A stretch of DNA of 64,000 nucleotides from an uncultured Hungatella sp. (GTDB lineage Bacteria > Bacillota > Clostridia > Lachnospirales > Lachnospiraceae). The position numbers were made by a program, and so were the translations under genes. The stretch is taken from positions 221,575 to 285,574 of the forward strand of contig CAJUEJ010000001.1 in assembly GCA_910585435.1 (NCBI GenBank). Reading direction: 5' to 3'. Within the stretch, counting starts at the first letter, position 1; each line of letters opens with the position of its first letter. Positions 8,898-18,176 of the stretch are shown here, in pieces. The notes beneath the pieces were generated by a model. That model saw nothing but the letters and a program-made list of their open reading frames with translations, did not search any database and was not told the DNA's origin.

Positions 8898-10148
8898 CTA
8901 TCTGGAAAGATGCTTCTCCTTGCCGGACGCATGGTCTACGATAGAATCCTGCTTTAAAAAGCTGGCCCTCTTGATGCTGTCGATGCCGTATTTTCCGCGT
9001 ATGGCATCGATGGCCTTGTCCATCTTTTCCAGCTTTTGATTCCTGGCGGACTGGAACATATGAAACTGGGTGAAGGTGCCGTCTGAGATATGGCTGGCCC
9101 TGACGCTGATTAAGCGTATGGGAGTAAAGTCCCAGAACTCTTTTAACAGTTCGCAGGCCTTTTGGTAGAGGACGGTGGTGGAATCTGTAGGCGTGTCCAG
9201 GGTTATCTGGTGGGAGTGGGCATGAAAGCTCCAGTCCTTTAACTCCACACAGATGCAGCCGCACAGTACCTTGTCTTTTCTTAAACGGATTCCTACGGTC
9301 TCACACAGAGACAGGATCACCTGGCAGGCGGTATCGTAGTCATTCACATCCTGCGACAGAGTGGTTTCATTGCTGTAGCCTTTGTTTACAGGCTCCCGCT
9401 CTTCCACAGGGCTGTCGTCAATGCCGTTGGCATAGGAAAGGATCTGGGCAGCGTATTTGTCTCCCAGATGGGATTTTAATATTTGAAGATTGGTGTGGGC
9501 CAGGTCTCCGATGGTGTGGATACCGATGGCCTTCATTTTTTGCTCGGCGGAGCTTCCCACAAAGAACAGTTCCCTTACAGGAAGAGGCCACATTTTGGAT
9601 GGAACCTCCTCCTCCCACAGGGTGTGGCAGCGGTTGGGCTTTTCAAAATCGGAAGCCATTTTTGCCAGAAGCTTATTGGATGAGATTCCGATGTTGACAG
9701 TGAATTGAAGCTCCTGTTTGATCCGTTCCCGGATACGGTCTGCCGTTTCCACAGGCTCTCCGAAGAGATGGATGGTGGAGGTCATGTCTAAGAAGGCCTC
9801 GTCAATGCTGAATTTTTCAATGTCCGGTGTGTATTCCTCCAGAAGGCGGAGAAGCTTTTGTGAGAAATCCCGGTAGACATGAAAATGGGAGGGGACGATC
9901 ATCAGCTCAGGACATTTTTTCAGAGCCTGGGCAAGAGGTTCACCGGTGGTAATGCCGTATTTTTTGGCAGGCGTGGATTTGGCCAGGACAATGCCGTGGC
10001 GGGAGGCCTGGTCACCGCCTACAGCAGAGGGGATGGTGCGCAGATCCAGAGCCGCCGGGTCGCGTTCCAGGCGGTGTACGGATTCCCAGCTTAGAAAGGC
10101 GGAGTTTACGTCGATGTGGAAGATAAGTCTTTTTTGGGGTAGTTCCAT
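8898..10148 (-). CDS. dinB: DNA polymerase IV (Y-family translesion polymerase)
   Basis: This 416-residue Y-family polymerase begins IFHIDVNSAFLSWESVHRL (metal ligand D13) and carries the catalytic SIDEAFLDM (S114-M122, D116/E117). It also has the helix-hairpin-helix region (IGIHTIGDLAHTN) and a little-finger domain. It makes untemplated-accuracy-poor bypass synthesis across damaged bases. N-terminal HIDVNSAFLSWE rather than HVDMDAFF marks the clostridial branch. There is no clear beta-clamp QLSLF tail, although the C-terminus (KEKHLSR) is unusual. The gene is convergent with the Hsp70 gene, with 11 bases between stops. Confidence 0.93.
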   Translation of the reverse strand: MELPQKRLIFHIDVNSAFLSWESVHRLERDPAALDLRTIPSAVGGDQASRHGIVLAKSTPAKKYGITTGEPLAQALKKCPELMIVPSHFHVYRDFSQKLLRLLEEYTPDIEKFSIDEAFLDMTSTIHLFGEPVETADRIRERIKQELQFTVNIGISSNKLLAKMASDFEKPNRCHTLWEEEVPSKMWPLPVRELFFVGSSAEQKMKAIGIHTIGDLAHTNLQILKSHLGDKYAAQILSYANGIDDSPVEEREPVNKGYSNETTLSQDVNDYDTACQVILSLCETVGIRLRKDKVLCGCICVELKDWSFHAHSHQITLDTPTDSTTVLYQKACELLKEFWDFTPIRLISVRASHISDGTFTQFHMFQSARNQKLEKMDKAIDAIRGKYGIDSIKRASFLKQDSIVDHASGKEKHLSR

Positions 10149-10313
10149 GGGGGCCTCCTTGCAATGTGAAAGTTATGAGGTTATTTTATCATAAAAGAGG
10201 AAGGGATGCATCTACTTTAATCGGTTTGGGGTGGAATATGTTTATGCTTGGCTGCTGTTTATATACAATGTGGTTTTTGGGTTTTTGTTGTTTGTGAAGT
10301 TGCGGAGGGGCCG

Positions 10314-10458
10314 CCTGAGGAGGGAATCCTATTGTATTCTCCTGGGCACGCTCGCGCTACGTGAAGAGCATAGCGGTACGTAAGGCGCTAAAAGACAGCG
10401 CCTAAGTACCGATGGTCTTCAAGTACCCTGGAGAATACAATAGGATTCCCTCCTCAGG
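10314..10458. repeat. 145-bp palindromic element with perfect 29-bp terminal inverted arms and nested hairpins
   Basis: Bases 10314-10342 and 10430-10458 are exact reverse complements of each other (29 of 29). The interior adds further pairing in order: GAAGA with TCTTC, CAT with ATG, GGTAC with GTACC, and AGGCGCT with AGCGCCT around a short AAAAGAC loop. The whole piece could fold as one long interrupted hairpin or cruciform. It sits alone in the 400-bp gap between dinB and a small gene and contains no ORF. It resembles a REP/MITE-like dispersed element more than a terminator, since no T-run follows. No second copy was seen in this window. Confidence 0.85.
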
Positions 10459-10553
10459 CTACGTTATCTCTGGCAGTCATATGTTGATTCCGGTACATGA
10501 CTTAATCATGATAGATGCAAGATAATGATGTTTTTCAGAAAACAGGTGCGAAT

Positions 10554-10736
10554 ATGACTGAAATAGAAATGCTTAAAATGTCGATAGAGGAATTTGACAG
10601 GCTGCAGGATTATATGCAGTCTTCTGACAAAGAATCCGAAGCATACAAAAAGATGAAGCGACGTTATACAGCCTTAAAAGTTATATTGACAGCTTCGGGT
10701 ATCAATCTTACTGAGATTGATTATATTAAGGAGTAA
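10554..10736 (+). CDS. Small hypothetical protein (60 residues)
   Basis: The ORF from ATG 10554 encodes a charged helical protein (MTEIEMLKMSIEEFDRLQDY...GINLTEIDYIKE); an in-frame ATG at 10515 would add 13 residues but has no ribosome site. AGGTG precedes the 10554 start. No family is recognised. The even helix-forming composition and clean end before the next transcription unit suggest a real small gene. The 405-bp gap before it (10149-10553) holds only the palindromic element; nothing else is evident there. Confidence 0.5.
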   Translation: MTEIEMLKMSIEEFDRLQDYMQSSDKESEAYKKMKRRYTALKVILTASGINLTEIDYIKE

Positions 10737-10831
10737 CTTAATTGTCATCAATGCCGGCATTTTAAATTTACTGACATTCCTTAAGGCCCCCAGACATAGG
10801 ATAGGTAATAACGCTTCGGGAGAGATGGAAC

Positions 10832-12217
10832 TTGAAGAAATGCAGACAGTTGTATTACAGGTTGCTTCTCCTTATTTTTATGGCTTTTTCCATAACCTGT
10901 CTATACGGAAAAACAATATACGCACAGCCCCAGAATACGGTAGAGACCGGGACAGAAATCAGGATAGATAATCAGGTAGAAAACCAGGCAGAAAACCAGA
11001 TAGAAAATCCGGCAGAAAACCAGATAGAAAATCCGGCGGAAAACTCGGCAGGAAGCAGCTCGCGTAAGGAAAATGCTTCCGGCATAACACTCCACGCCCA
11101 GTCTGCCGTCCTGTTAGATGCTGACACAGGACGGGTTTTGTATGGAAAGGGGGAGGAGCTGATACGCCCTATGGCCAGCACCACCAAGATTATGACCTGT
11201 ATTCTGGCGCTGGAGAACGGGAATCCGGAGGATGTGATAACTGTATCTGCCAATGCGGCCAGGCAGCCGAAGGTCCACCTGGGAGCGCCGGCCGGGAGGA
11301 CTTTTTACTTGAAGGATCTGCTGTACTCTCTGATGCTGGAATCCCACAATGACAGCGCCGTCATGATCGCGGAGCATCTGGGGGGAAGCGTGGAGGGCTT
11401 TGCGGAAATGATGAATGAAAAAGCCAGGCAGCTGGGCTGCAATGACACTTGGTTTATCACGCCCAACGGGCTGGATGCCTCCGTAACCACAGAGGACGGA
11501 AAGACTATGGCCCACAGCACCACCGGGGCGGATCTGGCGGCTATTATGCGGTACTGTGTCTGGCAGTCTCCCAAAAAGGAAGAATTTTTAGAGATTACCA
11601 GAACCCAGAACTATTATTTTATGGACACGGAGGGAAAAGGGGCTTATTCCTGTGTGAATCATAATGCTTTTCTGACCATGGCAGACGGTGTGTTGTCCGG
11701 CAAAACCGGGTTTACCGGAGGGGCCGGATACTCCTATGTGGCAGCCATGGAGGATGGAGACCGGCATTTTACCATGGCGCTTTTAGGCTGCGGCTGGCCG
11801 CCTCATAAGACATACAAATGGAGTGATGCCAGGGCCCTCTATTCCTACGGAAAGGAACATTACCAGAAACGGGAAGTGTACCAGGAGACAAAGCTGAAGG
11901 AAATACCGGTGGAGAACGGGATTCCAGAGGATGGGGATGTAAGCCGGCCGGCTTATGCCTGCCTGACTCTGAACTTGAGGGAAGAGGAAAAAACTCTGAA
12001 GGTGCTTATGAGGGAAGACGAAAACGTTCAGGTCCAGGTTCAGGTGCCGGACCAGTTAAAGGCGCCTGTAAAGCAGGGAACAGCTGTGGGGCAGATTCTC
12101 TATTCCATCGACGGAATGGAGATAAAGCGTTATCCGGTCTATGTGCGCGATGCCATAGAGCGTTTGTCCTTTGGCTGGTGCCTGAAAAAGGTGGGGAGGC
12201 AGTGGCTGCCCTTTTAA
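10832..12217 (+). CDS. D-alanyl-D-alanine carboxypeptidase (DacA/PBP5-like)
   Basis: This 461-residue penicillin-binding protein has a hydrophobic N-terminal export segment, then an unusual low-complexity linker of NQ(I/A)EN(P) repeats (about 48-72) before the peptidase S11 domain. Active-site motifs are present: STTK (S116, K119), SHN (S171-N173) and KTG (in VLSGKTGFTGG). It trims the terminal D-Ala from peptidoglycan stem peptides outside the membrane. A PBP5-like C-terminal beta domain follows, but the final stretch (IERLSFGWCLKKVGRQWLPF) is only weakly amphipathic as an anchor. The start is TTG at 10832 after GGGAGAG. Confidence 0.92.
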   Translation: MKKCRQLYYRLLLLIFMAFSITCLYGKTIYAQPQNTVETGTEIRIDNQVENQAENQIENPAENQIENPAENSAGSSSRKENASGITLHAQSAVLLDADTGRVLYGKGEELIRPMASTTKIMTCILALENGNPEDVITVSANAARQPKVHLGAPAGRTFYLKDLLYSLMLESHNDSAVMIAEHLGGSVEGFAEMMNEKARQLGCNDTWFITPNGLDASVTTEDGKTMAHSTTGADLAAIMRYCVWQSPKKEEFLEITRTQNYYFMDTEGKGAYSCVNHNAFLTMADGVLSGKTGFTGGAGYSYVAAMEDGDRHFTMALLGCGWPPHKTYKWSDARALYSYGKEHYQKREVYQETKLKEIPVENGIPEDGDVSRPAYACLTLNLREEEKTLKVLMREDENVQVQVQVPDQLKAPVKQGTAVGQILYSIDGMEIKRYPVYVRDAIERLSFGWCLKKVGRQWLPF

Positions 12218-12426
12218 GATAACAGGAGCTTCCGACAGTTTTCTGCTTTTTTGAATCTTCACGGGAAGATGTTTTTTTGGTATACTTAAAAAATACACAG
12301 GGGATTTAAGAAGGAAATTTTTCCCGGGAAGATGGTTTGCGCAAGAATGGAAAAGCTGATTCCAGGGGAAAAGCAGCAGATGGAGGATATCCTGAAGTAT
12401 CAGGTACTTATGGGATGAAGTAAAAG

Positions 12427-12486
12427 AAGAATGATGTTCCAAAGTCCGACAAATTTGCCGGAAAGAGGAAAGTCATTCTTTTTTTG
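12427..12486 (+). terminator. Possible intrinsic terminator
   Basis: AAGAATGA (12427-12434) pairs with TCATTCTT (12473-12480), and a run of Ts continues to 12485. The intervening 38 bases contain a smaller TCCG/CGGA stem. It lies 210 bp after the carboxypeptidase gene. The rest of the 449-bp gap (12218-12666) holds a 28-codon open frame at 12332 with no family signal and a possible promoter near 12565 (TATACT); nothing else is evident. Confidence 0.45.
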
Positions 12487-12666
12487 TGGAAAATTTGTGG
12501 AAAATAAAATGAGAAATCCGACATACTGGCCGGATCACGCGTTTGAGAGAAAGGATTGTATGTGATATACTAAGCACATACACAAACCAAAGAGTACTCT
12601 CCAAAAATCGGCTCTGAAAGCGGAAGACAGGAAAACGGGAGTGCTCCCAAAGGGGAGGAAATGGAA

Positions 12667-14559
12667 ATGAAAAGAAGAAGGCAATCCAAATATTCCTGTA
12701 CAGCGGATTCGGTCAGGGAACTTCTGTATGGAGGCCACGAGAAAGACAGACAGTTTCAGGCGATTCTGAGGGAAGCCGTTGAGACGGTCAGGACATGGTG
12801 GTCGGAAACCTGCAGCCATTGTCAGGTTTTTTCCAGGGAATATTCCCTGAAGGTGCCGGAAAGGAATCCAAAGAGAAGCAGGGAGGAAAAGCTGCTTTTA
12901 GAGGAAGCCTTTCACTACGGCCTGTGCATGTATATCCATGGCTTGGAGAGAGGAAGCTTTTTCCCGGACCAGAAGGCGGAAAAAGAGACCAGGGCCAGTT
13001 TTGACCTGATAAGAAAAATCAGCTCTCGGCAGGTATCGGATACCCTGAAAAGACAATGGAAAAGATTTCAGAAAGTATCAGAGGAGGGGGATTGGGATTT
13101 AGAGACAAGAGCAGAGGATCTGCTGAACATTGCCTTCTTTTTCGCCCGGCTGAAACGGATTTCCTTTACCGGACGGGCAACCCGGGAAGACTTATTTGCC
13201 CTTCTTGCAGGGGAGAAAAAAGACCTGCTGAAGGAACTGAAGCAGCTTCTTGCCACAGCGGAAACGGATTTCCTTAAGAATCCTGCAACAGGCCCCCTGG
13301 AGACCAAAAGAGTCGTGACGGATCTGGAACTCTGCACGGAAAGCCGCCGTGTCATAGGGAGCCTGGAGGAAGGGCTGGAATTTTCCATAGGAGACACCCT
13401 GTATCTGTGCACCTTGTCTGCTTCTCGGGTCTGGCGCTGGCAGGAGGCGGCACAGCTGCTGGCCTGTTATATGCTGCTGCATCTGGGAAAAGAAAGGGAT
13501 GATGCCGGCCAGACGCCAGGCTCTCACAAGGAGTGCCTGATTCGGAAACTTGCCTTTTACCGGGCCAGATTCGGGGAGGTTGAATCTTTTGAGATTGCCA
13601 GGCTGGAGGAGGACTTTCGGAAGCTTGTTGAGGCCATGGAAAAGCTGGAGTGCTGGAGTCTGCGCAAACCCTGTAAGATTTCCCGGCAGACTATTCATAA
13701 GCAATACTGGCGTGAGGAATATATAAAAGGAATGCTGGATATCTGGGATCTGACAGCCAACAGCGTGCTCCGTGAAATTCCCCTTGGGATCCGGCGGGAT
13801 ATTCTGCAGATGCTGGAACAGGAGAAAGTGACTCATGGGTATCTTCTGGAATATAAGACAGATTCTTCTCATTCTACGGAACTCTGCCTGTATTCGGAGA
13901 AGCAGTTTAAGAGAGGGAAGGACGGGAAGAAGATAACAGGCTATTGGATGGTGCGAAAGCAGCAGCAGGAGCAGTGGACCATCTGTGTGATCATCCGAAG
14001 CGGCGGGAACAGGGACAGGCGCACCGGTAAAAACGGACTGGAAACCAGGGACAGAGACCCGGGCGCGGCTGACAGAAGAAGATTTAATTTCGGGATCGGA
14101 GGAACATATGAATACAGGAGCGGCTGGCATATGAAACTGGAAAGGCAGGAACTGGCAAGGATTCTGGCAAGAAGGCTGTCTTTGGTGCCGGTTCACCAAT
14201 TTTTAAGAGGAAACAGCTGCTATCAGATGAAGACAGATAAGAACTGGCTGAACCAGGAGGAGAAGGACAGGATCAGGGACACAAAAATCCTGCTGGATAT
14301 GTTTCACCAGCCTTTGGAAGGATGCTTGGAAGAACTGGTGATTGGGGAGAATTTTTTTGCCCGGGATCCGGAGGGTGTCATTCAGGAGACGGTAATGGGC
14401 CTGCCTGTAGATTACGACAGGAATCCCTGGCTGTGGATCCGGGATACAGGCCAGGCTGTAATCGCCAGGGAATGCCTGCATGGCGGAATCTATCCGGAAA
14501 CCCTGCTTAAGCTTCTGGGAGTATGCGCCGGCAAAGAGATCAGACAAGATGAAAAATAG
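12667..14559 (+). CDS. Uncharacterised 630-residue soluble protein
   Basis: I do not recognise this family. The product is rich in K, R, E and L and is predicted helical (SVRELLYGGHEKDRQFQAIL...), with no signal peptide or membrane segment. A basic, probably disordered stretch (GNRDRRTGKNGLETRDRDPG) interrupts the C-terminal third. Start ATG 12667 is preferred over ATG 12661 because GGAGG at 12654-12658 gives it an 8-base spacer. It heads a run of four unusual same-strand genes (to 19007) ahead of a tandem-HTH regulator and a radical SAM enzyme. A separate promoter before the next gene means co-transcription is uncertain. Confidence 0.75.
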   Translation: MKRRRQSKYSCTADSVRELLYGGHEKDRQFQAILREAVETVRTWWSETCSHCQVFSREYSLKVPERNPKRSREEKLLLEEAFHYGLCMYIHGLERGSFFPDQKAEKETRASFDLIRKISSRQVSDTLKRQWKRFQKVSEEGDWDLETRAEDLLNIAFFFARLKRISFTGRATREDLFALLAGEKKDLLKELKQLLATAETDFLKNPATGPLETKRVVTDLELCTESRRVIGSLEEGLEFSIGDTLYLCTLSASRVWRWQEAAQLLACYMLLHLGKERDDAGQTPGSHKECLIRKLAFYRARFGEVESFEIARLEEDFRKLVEAMEKLECWSLRKPCKISRQTIHKQYWREEYIKGMLDIWDLTANSVLREIPLGIRRDILQMLEQEKVTHGYLLEYKTDSSHSTELCLYSEKQFKRGKDGKKITGYWMVRKQQQEQWTICVIIRSGGNRDRRTGKNGLETRDRDPGAADRRRFNFGIGGTYEYRSGWHMKLERQELARILARRLSLVPVHQFLRGNSCYQMKTDKNWLNQEEKDRIRDTKILLDMFHQPLEGCLEELVIGENFFARDPEGVIQETVMGLPVDYDRNPWLWIRDTGQAVIARECLHGGIYPETLLKLLGVCAGKEIRQDEK

Positions 14560-14606
14560 AAATCAGACAAAAAATAAATAAAATGTCAGTTTAAATAATA
14601 AAATAC

Positions 14607-14634
14607 TTGACAAAAATAAGGTATATGGTAAAAT
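14607..14634 (+). promoter_or_regulatory. Sigma-A type promoter for the HTH/radical SAM unit
   Basis: TTGACA (14607-14612) and TAAAAT (14629-14634) are separated by 16 bases in an AT-rich gap, 49 bp before the regulator start. It gives the regulator-radical SAM unit its own transcription start. Confidence 0.65.
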
Positions 14635-14682
14635 AAGTACAAGACACAAGATAAGAACATGCAACGAAAGGGTGGAAAAAGG

Positions 14683-16248
14683 ATGAAGAGAGAAAAAGTA
14701 AAAGAGGTAGACATTTTACGTACTCCATTGGATTTATACAGGGAGTACCGTGGACTTTCTGTCACGGAGCTGGCGATGATGGCCCATATCTCAAGACAGA
14801 CAGTGAATGAGGCATGTCTTGGGATGAAGGTGGGGCCGGACCGTTTAAGCCGTCTGGCAGGGGCACTGTATGTGGATGTGGAGGATCTGGATCAGGATGT
14901 GATGCCGGAGGGAATGAAGAAGCATATGGTGTATATTCCGGGGATCCTGGACACAATCAGGGAGACCATAAAAAAGTGTCCGCCCTGCAGGCTGCGGGGG
15001 AAAGCAGCTGTGATTGCCGCCTATCTGGCCATGGAGGATGAGAAGCTGAAGGATGAGAACCAGAGGGAGGTGAACCTGGAGAGGGTGGTGGAATATCTTC
15101 TCACCCGCTGTGGGACTGTGGGATATATGTATCTGAATTTTTATCTGTCCCAACAGCATAAAGAGCCCGAGCCCTGGCCCCAGGAAAATCCTGGGGATAC
15201 CGGGAAAGATAAGTGCAGCCTGACTCTGTACCGGGAATACAGGGGCATGAACGTCAATCAGCTGGCGGATGCTTCCGGGATTTCCCGTCAGACCATCAGC
15301 GGCGCCTGCAGCGGTAGAGAGCAGCTTTCGGATAAAAGCCTGCGGAGCCTGGCAAAAGCCCTCTGTGTGGATGTGGAGGATATCCGATGGGGAGCGGATC
15401 CCCGGAAGATGGTCCATATTCCGGAGGAGATCCAGAAGATTGAAGAGGCTGTCGGACGGTGCCGTCCCAGGATTCTGGAGAAGCGGCTTGGGAATATCCT
15501 CAGTTTTCTGGAAGGCTGGAGTGACAGGGATGCGGATTTTGGGAGGCTGATGGAGATTTTCCGGTATCTTTTTCAGGAGGATAAGGCAGAGCGGCAGGCA
15601 GTGCTCAGGAAGCTTGGAGAGTTTACGGCCATGGAGCTGTTCCAGGTAAATTTCAGCCGGTTCCATCTGCCCAGGATTGAGGTCGGATATGAGGTGGCTG
15701 ACAAGGAGAAGGGGGAATACAACGCCTTTGTCCTGTTTGAGGACTGGGTCTATGATCTGTTTGGACTGGAGCGGCCTGTGAGCATTGTTCAGGTGCCCTC
15801 CGTGAACGGAACAGGCGGAAAAGAGGCTTGCAGGATTCTGGATTTTCCCATCAGCTATTATGGGGGAACCTGGGGACCGGAGGAGAATCCGGATGAATTT
15901 GAAGGCGGTCTGCTGGACCAGGTTATGGAGTATATGCGGCAGTGTGACGTCTATCCACAGATGGAGGAGTTGTATGTTCTGTTCTGCGAAGAATTTCTGG
16001 ATATGGCTTTCAATGACAGTCAGATTACCAGGATATGGAGGTACGATGAGAAGGAAGGGCAGCCGGAGTTTCTTCTTTTTATAAAGAGGAAGGCAGACTA
16101 TGAGAAGGTTCTGGACAGGGCCATGAGAAACGTAAACAGCCCGGAGATTCTAAGGTCGGTAATCGCGGATATTTTCAGCAGAATTGTAACAAACCCTGAG
16201 ACAGAAGACCGGATACTTGGCATGATAGGATTGGAAGAAAATCAATGA
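14683..16248 (+). CDS. Protein with two XRE-like helix-turn-helix domains
   Basis: This 521-residue protein contains two copies of the same DNA-binding unit: LYREYRGLSVTELAMMAHISRQTVNEACLG near the N-terminus, and LYREYRGMNVNQLADASGISRQTISGACSG about 170 residues later. Each copy ends in (Y/C)VDVEDL/I. The tandem arrangement suggests that one chain could bind a two-part operator like a dimer. The C-terminal ~280 residues (including FRYLFQEDKAERQAVLRKLGEF and NAFVLFEDWVYDLFGLERPV) match nothing I know. Start ATG 14683 follows GGTGG. Its stop overlaps the ATG of the radical SAM gene (ATGA), so the two are translationally coupled. Confidence 0.8.
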   Translation: MKREKVKEVDILRTPLDLYREYRGLSVTELAMMAHISRQTVNEACLGMKVGPDRLSRLAGALYVDVEDLDQDVMPEGMKKHMVYIPGILDTIRETIKKCPPCRLRGKAAVIAAYLAMEDEKLKDENQREVNLERVVEYLLTRCGTVGYMYLNFYLSQQHKEPEPWPQENPGDTGKDKCSLTLYREYRGMNVNQLADASGISRQTISGACSGREQLSDKSLRSLAKALCVDVEDIRWGADPRKMVHIPEEIQKIEEAVGRCRPRILEKRLGNILSFLEGWSDRDADFGRLMEIFRYLFQEDKAERQAVLRKLGEFTAMELFQVNFSRFHLPRIEVGYEVADKEKGEYNAFVLFEDWVYDLFGLERPVSIVQVPSVNGTGGKEACRILDFPISYYGGTWGPEENPDEFEGGLLDQVMEYMRQCDVYPQMEELYVLFCEEFLDMAFNDSQITRIWRYDEKEGQPEFLLFIKRKADYEKVLDRAMRNVNSPEILRSVIADIFSRIVTNPETEDRILGMIGLEENQ

Positions 16249-18110
16249 TTAAAATAAAAAGAATTTATCACAGAGGGGAACATTTTATTTCAAGCTTTCA
16301 TACGGGAACCGGAAGCTATGTGAGAACCGCCGTCCTTAAGGGGGAGAGGGAAGGAAAAGACCCTTTCCAGGCGGATTTTCCGGAATTGATTGATATCGGT
16401 ATTATGGGACACTGCATCCATGGGAAAAAGGGGCTGTGTCTGAAGGCGGGAATCGGCTGTTACCAGGACGGCCTTCACGCGAAGAAAAAGAACATGAGCC
16501 TGGAGCTGTTTCAGAGGATTGCAGATGAATGCCAGGGCAGAACCTTTCAGTTTGCCCTGGGAGGGGCGGGAGACCCGGACCAGCATGAGCAGTTTGAAGA
16601 GATCCTCCGGTATTCCCGGGCGAAAGGGATTGTTCCTAATTTTACCACCTCCGGATACGGACTGACAGAAGAACTGGCAGAAATCAGCGGTAAATACTGC
16701 GGAGCCGTGGCGGTCAGCTGGTACCGGAGTCCCTATACCTGGAGGGCTGTGGAGCTGCTTCTTGCCGAGAAGGTGACAACCAATATTCACTATGTTCTTG
16801 GACGGGATTCCATAGAGGAAGCTGTCAGCCGTTTAAAGCACCGGGATTTTCCGGAAGGAATAAACGGGGTGGTTTTTCTGCTCCACAAGCCGGTGGGACT
16901 GGGTAGGGCCGGCCAGGTTTTAAGCCCGGAGGACGGAAGGCTGAAGGCGTTTTTTAAACTGGTTGAGGAGGAGGATTTTCCTTTCCGCATCGGATTTGAC
17001 TCCTGCATGATTCCCGGAGTTGTGAATTACACCAAAAAACTGGATGTGAATTCCATGGACACCTGCGAAGGCGGAAGGTTCAGCTGCTACATAACGTCAG
17101 ACGGGAATATGCTGCCCTGCAGCTTTGACAATCAGGAACAGAGGTGGGCCTATGACCTTTCGAAAGGAACCATAGAGGAGGGGTGGAACAGCCAGGCCTT
17201 TGAGGATTTCCGAAGGATCTTAAAGGAGGCCTGTCCTGGCTGCGGTATAAGGGATTTGTGCATGGGCGGCTGCCCCATTCGGCCGGAGATTGTTTTATGT
17301 ATAAAGAAAGGAAGGGATGGTATGAAATACAGAACAGGGTTTGTAACCAATTCCAGCTCGGTCAGCTTTTATGTGGGAAAGAAAGAGGACAGGAAGCTTA
17401 CCATAGATGACGCCTTTGCTCTCTTGAAGGAGTGCTGGAATGATTATTATGACTGTGCAGAAAGGCTGATTCAGCACATTCTGGCCTCTGAAAAAAAGGA
17501 GGTGAGAGAGCTGGTACGGCTGGGAACCGAGAGGGAAATCTGGGGAGAGGACATTTGGCTGGACAATTCCCTGGCATGGCTGACCGACACGAAAATTTAT
17601 GTGGATTTTAATGATTGCTATCCTGAGAAAAAGGAGCTGCTGGAGGCTTTGGCCAAGGAGTTCGGGATCCATCCTGATGACATGGAAATCCTTACTCCTT
17701 ATGATCTGGAGAAGAACCAGGTGGTACGGAAACCCTGGCTGACGGCCGGGAACTGGGAGGAAGCTGAAAAGCTTGGGATTGGCCGGGATGATATACAGAT
17801 TTTTGTTCTGGGAGATGAAACATACAGGGCAGGCATCCTGGCATATCAAAGAAAGGAGGCACTCTCCGAAAGAGACTTTGAAACCCTGGACGCCTACTAT
17901 GAGGCTCTGGATAATATACAGGGAGATACGCCGCCCATAGATTTTGACCTGCAGCTGGGGCTGGGCAATATGGATTTTGTGGAGGATGAAAAACAGAAGG
18001 CCTGCAGAGAATGCCAGGTGATTGTGGAGACCTGGGACAGCAATATTCCCATAGGAGTTTACAACCGGATGAAGGCCAGAAGCCTTGGGGCAGTGTATCA
18101 CGGATGCTGA
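16245..18110 (+). CDS. Radical SAM/SPASM enzyme fused to an FVTNSSS-motif domain
   Basis: Residues 1-355 look like a radical SAM enzyme. The cluster cysteines are widely spaced, C57-x7-C65-x6-C72 (GHCIHG...GLCLKAGIGCYQDG), not the standard CX3CX2C. A GGAGDP motif (106-111) resembles the SAM-binding GGEP. A SPASM-like tail has C274, C281, C292, C330, C333, C339 and C343 (CPGCGIRDLCMGGCP), plus C254. From M360 a second protein begins, MKYRTGFVTNSSSVSF, followed by ~245 acidic residues. That segment looks like the N-terminus of a separate family, and ATG 17322 has its own GGAAGGG site. A fusion, or two products from one frame, is therefore possible. Peptide modification is typical of SPASM enzymes, but the substrate here is unknown. 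Confidence 0.8.
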   Translation: MIKIKRIYHRGEHFISSFHTGTGSYVRTAVLKGEREGKDPFQADFPELIDIGIMGHCIHGKKGLCLKAGIGCYQDGLHAKKKNMSLELFQRIADECQGRTFQFALGGAGDPDQHEQFEEILRYSRAKGIVPNFTTSGYGLTEELAEISGKYCGAVAVSWYRSPYTWRAVELLLAEKVTTNIHYVLGRDSIEEAVSRLKHRDFPEGINGVVFLLHKPVGLGRAGQVLSPEDGRLKAFFKLVEEEDFPFRIGFDSCMIPGVVNYTKKLDVNSMDTCEGGRFSCYITSDGNMLPCSFDNQEQRWAYDLSKGTIEEGWNSQAFEDFRRILKEACPGCGIRDLCMGGCPIRPEIVLCIKKGRDGMKYRTGFVTNSSSVSFYVGKKEDRKLTIDDAFALLKECWNDYYDCAERLIQHILASEKKEVRELVRLGTEREIWGEDIWLDNSLAWLTDTKIYVDFNDCYPEKKELLEALAKEFGIHPDDMEILTPYDLEKNQVVRKPWLTAGNWEEAEKLGIGRDDIQIFVLGDETYRAGILAYQRKEALSERDFETLDAYYEALDNIQGDTPPIDFDLQLGLGNMDFVEDEKQKACRECQVIVETWDSNIPIGVYNRMKARSLGAVYHGC

Positions 18111-18176
18111 CTATTGCAGGCGTGCAGGGAAAATTATGAGAAAAGCGCTTCCGGAAAGCAAACAGGAGGACGATGA

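Noticed and set aside
10314..10458. Interpretation of the palindrome as a terminator or CRISPR repeat
   Set aside because: No T-run follows it and it is single, with no spacer-repeat array.
12332..12418. 28-codon frame MVCARMEKLIPGEKQQ...
   Set aside because: Very short, no good ribosome site and no family signal.
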